64,000 nucleotides of DNA, from positions 1,054,001-1,118,000 of the forward strand of contig CAVYZK010000009.1 in the NCBI GenBank assembly GCA_963772935.1, read 5' to 3'. A model generated the notes under the pieces. It did no database searches. It saw only the letters and a list, made by a program, of their open reading frames with translations, and was not told the origin of the DNA. This document shows positions 61,030-64,000 of this stretch, piece after piece (position 1 is the stretch's first letter; each line of letters opens with the position of its first letter). The translations under genes were made by a program, and so were the position numbers. This stretch comes from JANNNF01 sp963772935 (GTDB lineage: Bacteria > Pseudomonadota > Alphaproteobacteria > Rhodobacterales > Rhodobacteraceae).

Positions 61030-61192
61030 TGGCGGGTTCTGCTCTTCTCGTGCGAGGCCTCTTTTCCAGTGGCCGATAAGCAAACGCACGGGGGTTGGCT
61101 CTGGCAAGATCCTGGTCTTGTTACCTGGTCCCCACCTGAGACCTCTGGCTCTCGGGAAAACCCGGCCTTCACGGTCGCTGCGGGCCCGCCAC
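61030..61192 (+). ncRNA. ssrS: Structured RNA, probably 6S RNA
   Basis: TGGCGGG at the 5' end pairs with CCCGCCA at the 3' end, giving an RNA of about 163 nt. Further pairings are CGTG-c-GAGGCC with GGCCTT-CACG, GGGGGTTGG with the CCTGGTCCCC region, an apical CAAGA/TCTTG hairpin, and a side hairpin CCTGAGA/TCTCGGG. Several pairs are G-U on this strand and would be A-C mismatches on the other, so the plus strand is the RNA. A rod with a side hairpin near the 3' half and a promoter at its 5' end fits 6S RNA, which binds RNA polymerase. Identity is not proven. Confidence 0.6.
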
Positions 61193-61232
61193 CTCATTCC
61201 ACTTCATGCGGCGGCGGCGGTATCGCCAGCAA

Positions 61233-61955
61233 TCACAGCTTGATGTTCACAAACCCGTCGCGCAGCGCCTTGGACCATGCCTCGCTCATCATGCGGAACT
61301 GTTCGTCCCCCGCCTCGATCCGCCGACGGCCTGTGACCCGGCAGGCGTCGCGCTCAATCACCGCCATATCCAGCGGCATCCCCACCGACAGGTTCGACCG
61401 CAGCGTCGAATCCATCGACAGCAGCACCGCCTTCTGCGCGTCCTGCAAACTGGTCGCGGGCTTTACCACCCGGTCCAGAATCGGCTTGCCGTATTTATGC
61501 TCGCCGATCTGCAAGAACGGCGCGTCCTCGGTGGCCTCGATGAAATTGCCCTCGGGATAGATCAGGAACAGCCGCATCGCGCCGCCCTTGCGCTGCCCCG
61601 CGACGATCATGCTGGCGCTCGCCCCCTGCATCGCGCTCATCTTGGCGTCGATCTCACCGCGCACCACCGACAGCATGTTGCCGACGATATCGGCGACCTT
61701 CAGCATGGTCGGCGCCCGCAGGATCGAGGTTTCCTCGGTCGCATTGGGGTCATCATTGGCCTCGCGCAGCCGCGCCATCGTGGTCTGCGTCACCGACAGG
61801 CTGCCCGCCGTCATGATCACGATCACCCGCTCACCCGGTTCCTCAAAGGTGAACATCTTGCGGTAGGTGGATATGTTGTCCAGCCCCGCATTGGTGCGGG
61901 TGTCCGACAGCAACACCATGCCCTCGTTCAGCAAAAGGCCCACGCAATAGGTCAT
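61233..61955 (-). CDS. Anbu, proteasome-type protease
   Basis: 240 residues. It starts MTYCVGLLLNEGMVLLSDTR; after removal of Met the N-terminal Thr2 would be the nucleophile, with Asp18 and the Lys of STYRKMF as partners. SMIVAGQRKGGAMRLFLIYP and AVLLSMDSTLRSNLSVGMPL follow. Anbu is an HslV-like peptidase family that forms helical assemblies. It typically travels with a transglutaminase, an alpha-E protein and an ATP-grasp protein, exactly as here. Confidence 0.93.
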   Translation of the reverse strand: MTYCVGLLLNEGMVLLSDTRTNAGLDNISTYRKMFTFEEPGERVIVIMTAGSLSVTQTTMARLREANDDPNATEETSILRAPTMLKVADIVGNMLSVVRGEIDAKMSAMQGASASMIVAGQRKGGAMRLFLIYPEGNFIEATEDAPFLQIGEHKYGKPILDRVVKPATSLQDAQKAVLLSMDSTLRSNLSVGMPLDMAVIERDACRVTGRRRIEAGDEQFRMMSEAWSKALRDGFVNIKL

Positions 61956-62025
61956 TTCCGATCATCCCACTTGGCTACACCCCATGGCTAACCAGCCATG
62001 CGCCGGATGAAAAGGCGAAAAGCGG

Positions 62026-62845
62026 CTATTGCTGCGATTGGTTCTGCATGGCGCGCACCTGCACCGATACGTCCATGGATTCGATGCCCGCCCCGCGTGC
62101 AATTCCCCGGATCAGCGCCGCATCTTGCGCATCAAGCCCCGACCCCAACCGGATATAGCGGTCATCGGGGCAACATTCGTTGGCCGGATCAAAGCCGATC
62201 CAGCCGATTCCCGGCACGTGAATCTCGGCCCAGGCGTGGGCTGCCTCGCCCACGGCATCCGCGCCTTCGGTGTGCAGATAGCCCGAGACATAGCGCGCAG
62301 CGATCCCCCGGTGGCGCGCAAGGGCGATCAGCGCGTGGGCATGGTCCTGACAGACCCCCTCGCCCAAGCGCCAAAGCCTCAGCCGCCGTCGTTGCTGCCG
62401 TCGTCACGCCGGGTTTGTAGGCAATCGCCTGCGTCACTGCCGCAGCCAGCCCATGCGCGGTTGCCAAAGCATCCGCCCCGGCCACAGTCAGCGCCAGTTC
62501 GGCCAACCCCTTGTCGGCGCGGGTCGGGCCGGTGGGGCGCAGGTAACATTCCGGCGCTGCGGTTTCGCGGTGGCCTTTCAGAATCCCCGACAAATCGAAG
62601 GTTTCCACCGTGCCGCTCACCGTCACATCAATCTGCGACAAAGGCCCCAGCACCGTCCAACCCTGCACAGCATCCCCCGCCCCGTCCCGAAAGCAACCGC
62701 CAGGCACCCCTTCGGTCACGGTCACGACCCAATCCACCACCTTCTGCCCGTCAAACACCGATGGCGTCAGGCGATGGCTTTGCACCACAGCCCGCACCGG
62801 TCGGTCATAGCGGTAGCGGGTCACATGATCGACTTTCAGCAGCAT
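62026..62845 (-). CDS. Transglutaminase-like protein of the Anbu cluster, one frameshift
   Basis: About 272 residues after removing one G near 62366 (minus strand CTTGG-G-CGAGG). The N-terminal part LLKVDHVTRYRYDRPVRAVV is the bacterial transglutaminase-like beta-domain. The catalytic core is LGEGVCQDHAHALIALARHR with the cysteine, HAWAEIHVPGIGWIGFDPAN with the histidine, and the aspartate in GFDPAN. Such proteins are probably peptidases or amide-forming enzymes. It shares one base with the alpha-E gene. Confidence 0.88.
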
Positions 62846-63795
62846 CAGCGCACATCCCCGCTCAGATATCCTTCATGGATGGCATGACCCAGCACGGCGC
62901 TTTCCCGGATGAAGCGCGACAGAAACTCGTGCAAGCCTTCCTCGAATATGTCGTCTACGGTCAGACGCTCCAACCCGGCCAAGGCTTCTTCTACCCGTTC
63001 CTGCGCCGGGGTGCGCCGCCCGTAGGCCACCGCGAGCCGCCCCAGATGGTTGTGAATACCCGCCACACACGTCACCAGCGACCGGGGGCTTTGGCGGTTC
63101 AGGATCAGGAAATCGGCAATCTTGCCTGCCGTCACCTCGCCGCCATAGGCCCAGTGAAACGCCCGGTGCGCGCCCAAGGCCCGCAGCAGGGTTTTCCATT
63201 GGTAATTGTCCAGACCCGAGCCGACAAATTCCACCTTCGGCAGCAGGACGTAATACTTCACATCCATCAGCCGCGCGGTGTTGTCGCCGCGTTCCAGATA
63301 ATAGCCGATGTTCAGAAAGTTGTAGCCGTCGTTGCGCAACAGGGTCGCGTCAATCGACCCGCGCACCATGGCCGCATGGCGCATGGTCCATTCGGTCAGT
63401 TGCGTCAGCTCCAGCTCGCTGCGCGGGGTGCGTTCCAGCGCCTTCAACTCTTGAAACGCGGTGTTCAGCGCGTCCCACACCTGACTGGTCAACGCGGTGC
63501 GCACGATCCGGCCGTTTTCCCGCGCCGCCGTGATGCAACTTGCGACCGAGCTTGGGTTGTCGCGGTCAAAGAACAGATAGCTTTCGATGTTGCGCTGCAC
63601 GGCCTCGCCGTATTTCTTGGCAAAGCCGATGGCCGTGCCGGATGCCTGCAACAGGCTGTCCCATTCGCTGCGATAGCCATGGGACGACGGGATCAGCGAT
63701 ATCCGCGACCCCACTTCCAGCAACCGGGCCGAGGTTTCGGCGCGCTCCATCGAGCGGGCGATCCAGTACAGGTTATCTGCGGTTCTTGAAAGCAT
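62845..63795 (-). CDS. Alpha-E domain protein
   Basis: 316 residues, almost entirely helical. MLSRTADNLYWIARSMERAE is the typical start, followed by RTALTSQVWDALNTAFQELK, YYLERGDNTARLMDVKYYVL and SRFIRESAVLGHAIHEGYLS. The family occurs next to circularly permuted ATP-grasp enzymes and transglutaminases in a suspected peptide-modifying system. It lies five bases after the ATP-grasp gene. Confidence 0.92.
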   Translation of the reverse strand: MLSRTADNLYWIARSMERAETSARLLEVGSRISLIPSSHGYRSEWDSLLQASGTAIGFAKKYGEAVQRNIESYLFFDRDNPSSVASCITAARENGRIVRTALTSQVWDALNTAFQELKALERTPRSELELTQLTEWTMRHAAMVRGSIDATLLRNDGYNFLNIGYYLERGDNTARLMDVKYYVLLPKVEFVGSGLDNYQWKTLLRALGAHRAFHWAYGGEVTAGKIADFLILNRQSPRSLVTCVAGIHNHLGRLAVAYGRRTPAQERVEEALAGLERLTVDDIFEEGLHEFLSRFIRESAVLGHAIHEGYLSGDVR

Positions 63796-63800
63796 CGTCC

Positions 63801-64000
63801 TTACTCCGCCAGAACCCAGGTGTCTTTGACACCGCCGCCTTGCGACGAATTCACCACCAGCGACCCATCCTTCAACGCCACCCGCGTCAGGCCGCCGGGC
63901 ACCAGTTCGATGCGCTCACCGACCAGACAATAGGGCCGCAGGTCAACATGGCGTGGGGCCACGCCTTCCTCGACAAAGGTGGGCACTGTGGACAGCGCCA
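63801..64000 (-). CDS. Circularly permuted ATP-grasp protein (C-terminus, runs off the right edge)
   Basis: Only about 65 C-terminal residues are visible: ...TVPTFVEEGVAPRHVDLRPY, CLVGERIELVPGGLTRVALK, DGSLVVNSSQGGGVKDTWVL and AE at the end. This matches the end of the circularly permuted type 2 ATP-grasp family (GGLTRVAL...SQGGGSKDTWVL). It is the first visible gene of the Anbu cluster transcript. Confidence 0.88.
   Translation of the reverse strand, partial: ALSTVPTFVEEGVAPRHVDLRPYCLVGERIELVPGGLTRVALKDGSLVVNSSQGGGVKDTWVLAE

Overview
The window looks like chromosome from a Rhodobacteraceae-type alphaproteobacterium. The evidence is high GC, a two-piece permuted tmRNA with an AVANDNRAPMALAA tag, an alphaproteobacterial SspB with an acidic tail, a tRNA-His that lacks G-1 and carries A73, an Anbu/alpha-E/ATP-grasp cluster, and a photolyase-Cfa pair behind a promoter resembling the RpoE-ChrR singlet-oxygen type. 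No insertion sequence, prophage or CRISPR array was seen.

Layout. 1-6.9 kb: Cfa-like methyltransferase (partial), photolyase, a PLP enzyme with a hairpin-rich leader, AcuI, an orphan solute-binding protein and a GNAT enzyme. 7.0-10.8 kb: ssrA with five 11-bp phased repeats upstream, a chromate-resistance pair, sspB and a phospholipid methyltransferase-like gene. 10.9-18.7 kb: fumC, small proteins, then acs-adk-MFS transporter-response regulator. 18.7-27.4 kb: pseudouridine synthase, DUF6476, and a polyamine-type ABC importer flanked by two amidases.

27.4-50.9 kb is the main accessory region. It holds an acyltransferase, two Gfo/Idh/MocA oxidoreductases and two sialic-acid-like sugar pathways on one strand. 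The first reads legB-legC-legG-legI-neuD/legH-ptmE-legF-glycosyltransferase and continues into an amidotransferase-HisF-HisH module expected to add an acetamidino group. The second reads pseB-pseC-pseF-pseG/pseH(fused)-pseI. Two Kdo-transferase-like (GT30) genes flank the pse genes. This locus should make CMP-legionaminic-type and CMP-pseudaminic-type sugars and decorate a surface structure with them.

50.9-64 kb is mostly housekeeping: deacetylase, peroxidase, Nudix, MarR, SdhE, aspartate aminotransferase, Tex, rhodanese, tRNA-His, MmcB, a probable 6S RNA, and the Anbu/transglutaminase/alpha-E/ATP-grasp cluster, which runs off the end.

About a dozen well-conserved genes carry single-base frameshifts (acs, adk three times, rluD-like, both amidases, the ABC ATPase, hisF, pseG, transglutaminase). 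Each is repaired by adding or removing one base, so I treat them as probable consensus-sequence errors and annotate the full-length genes.
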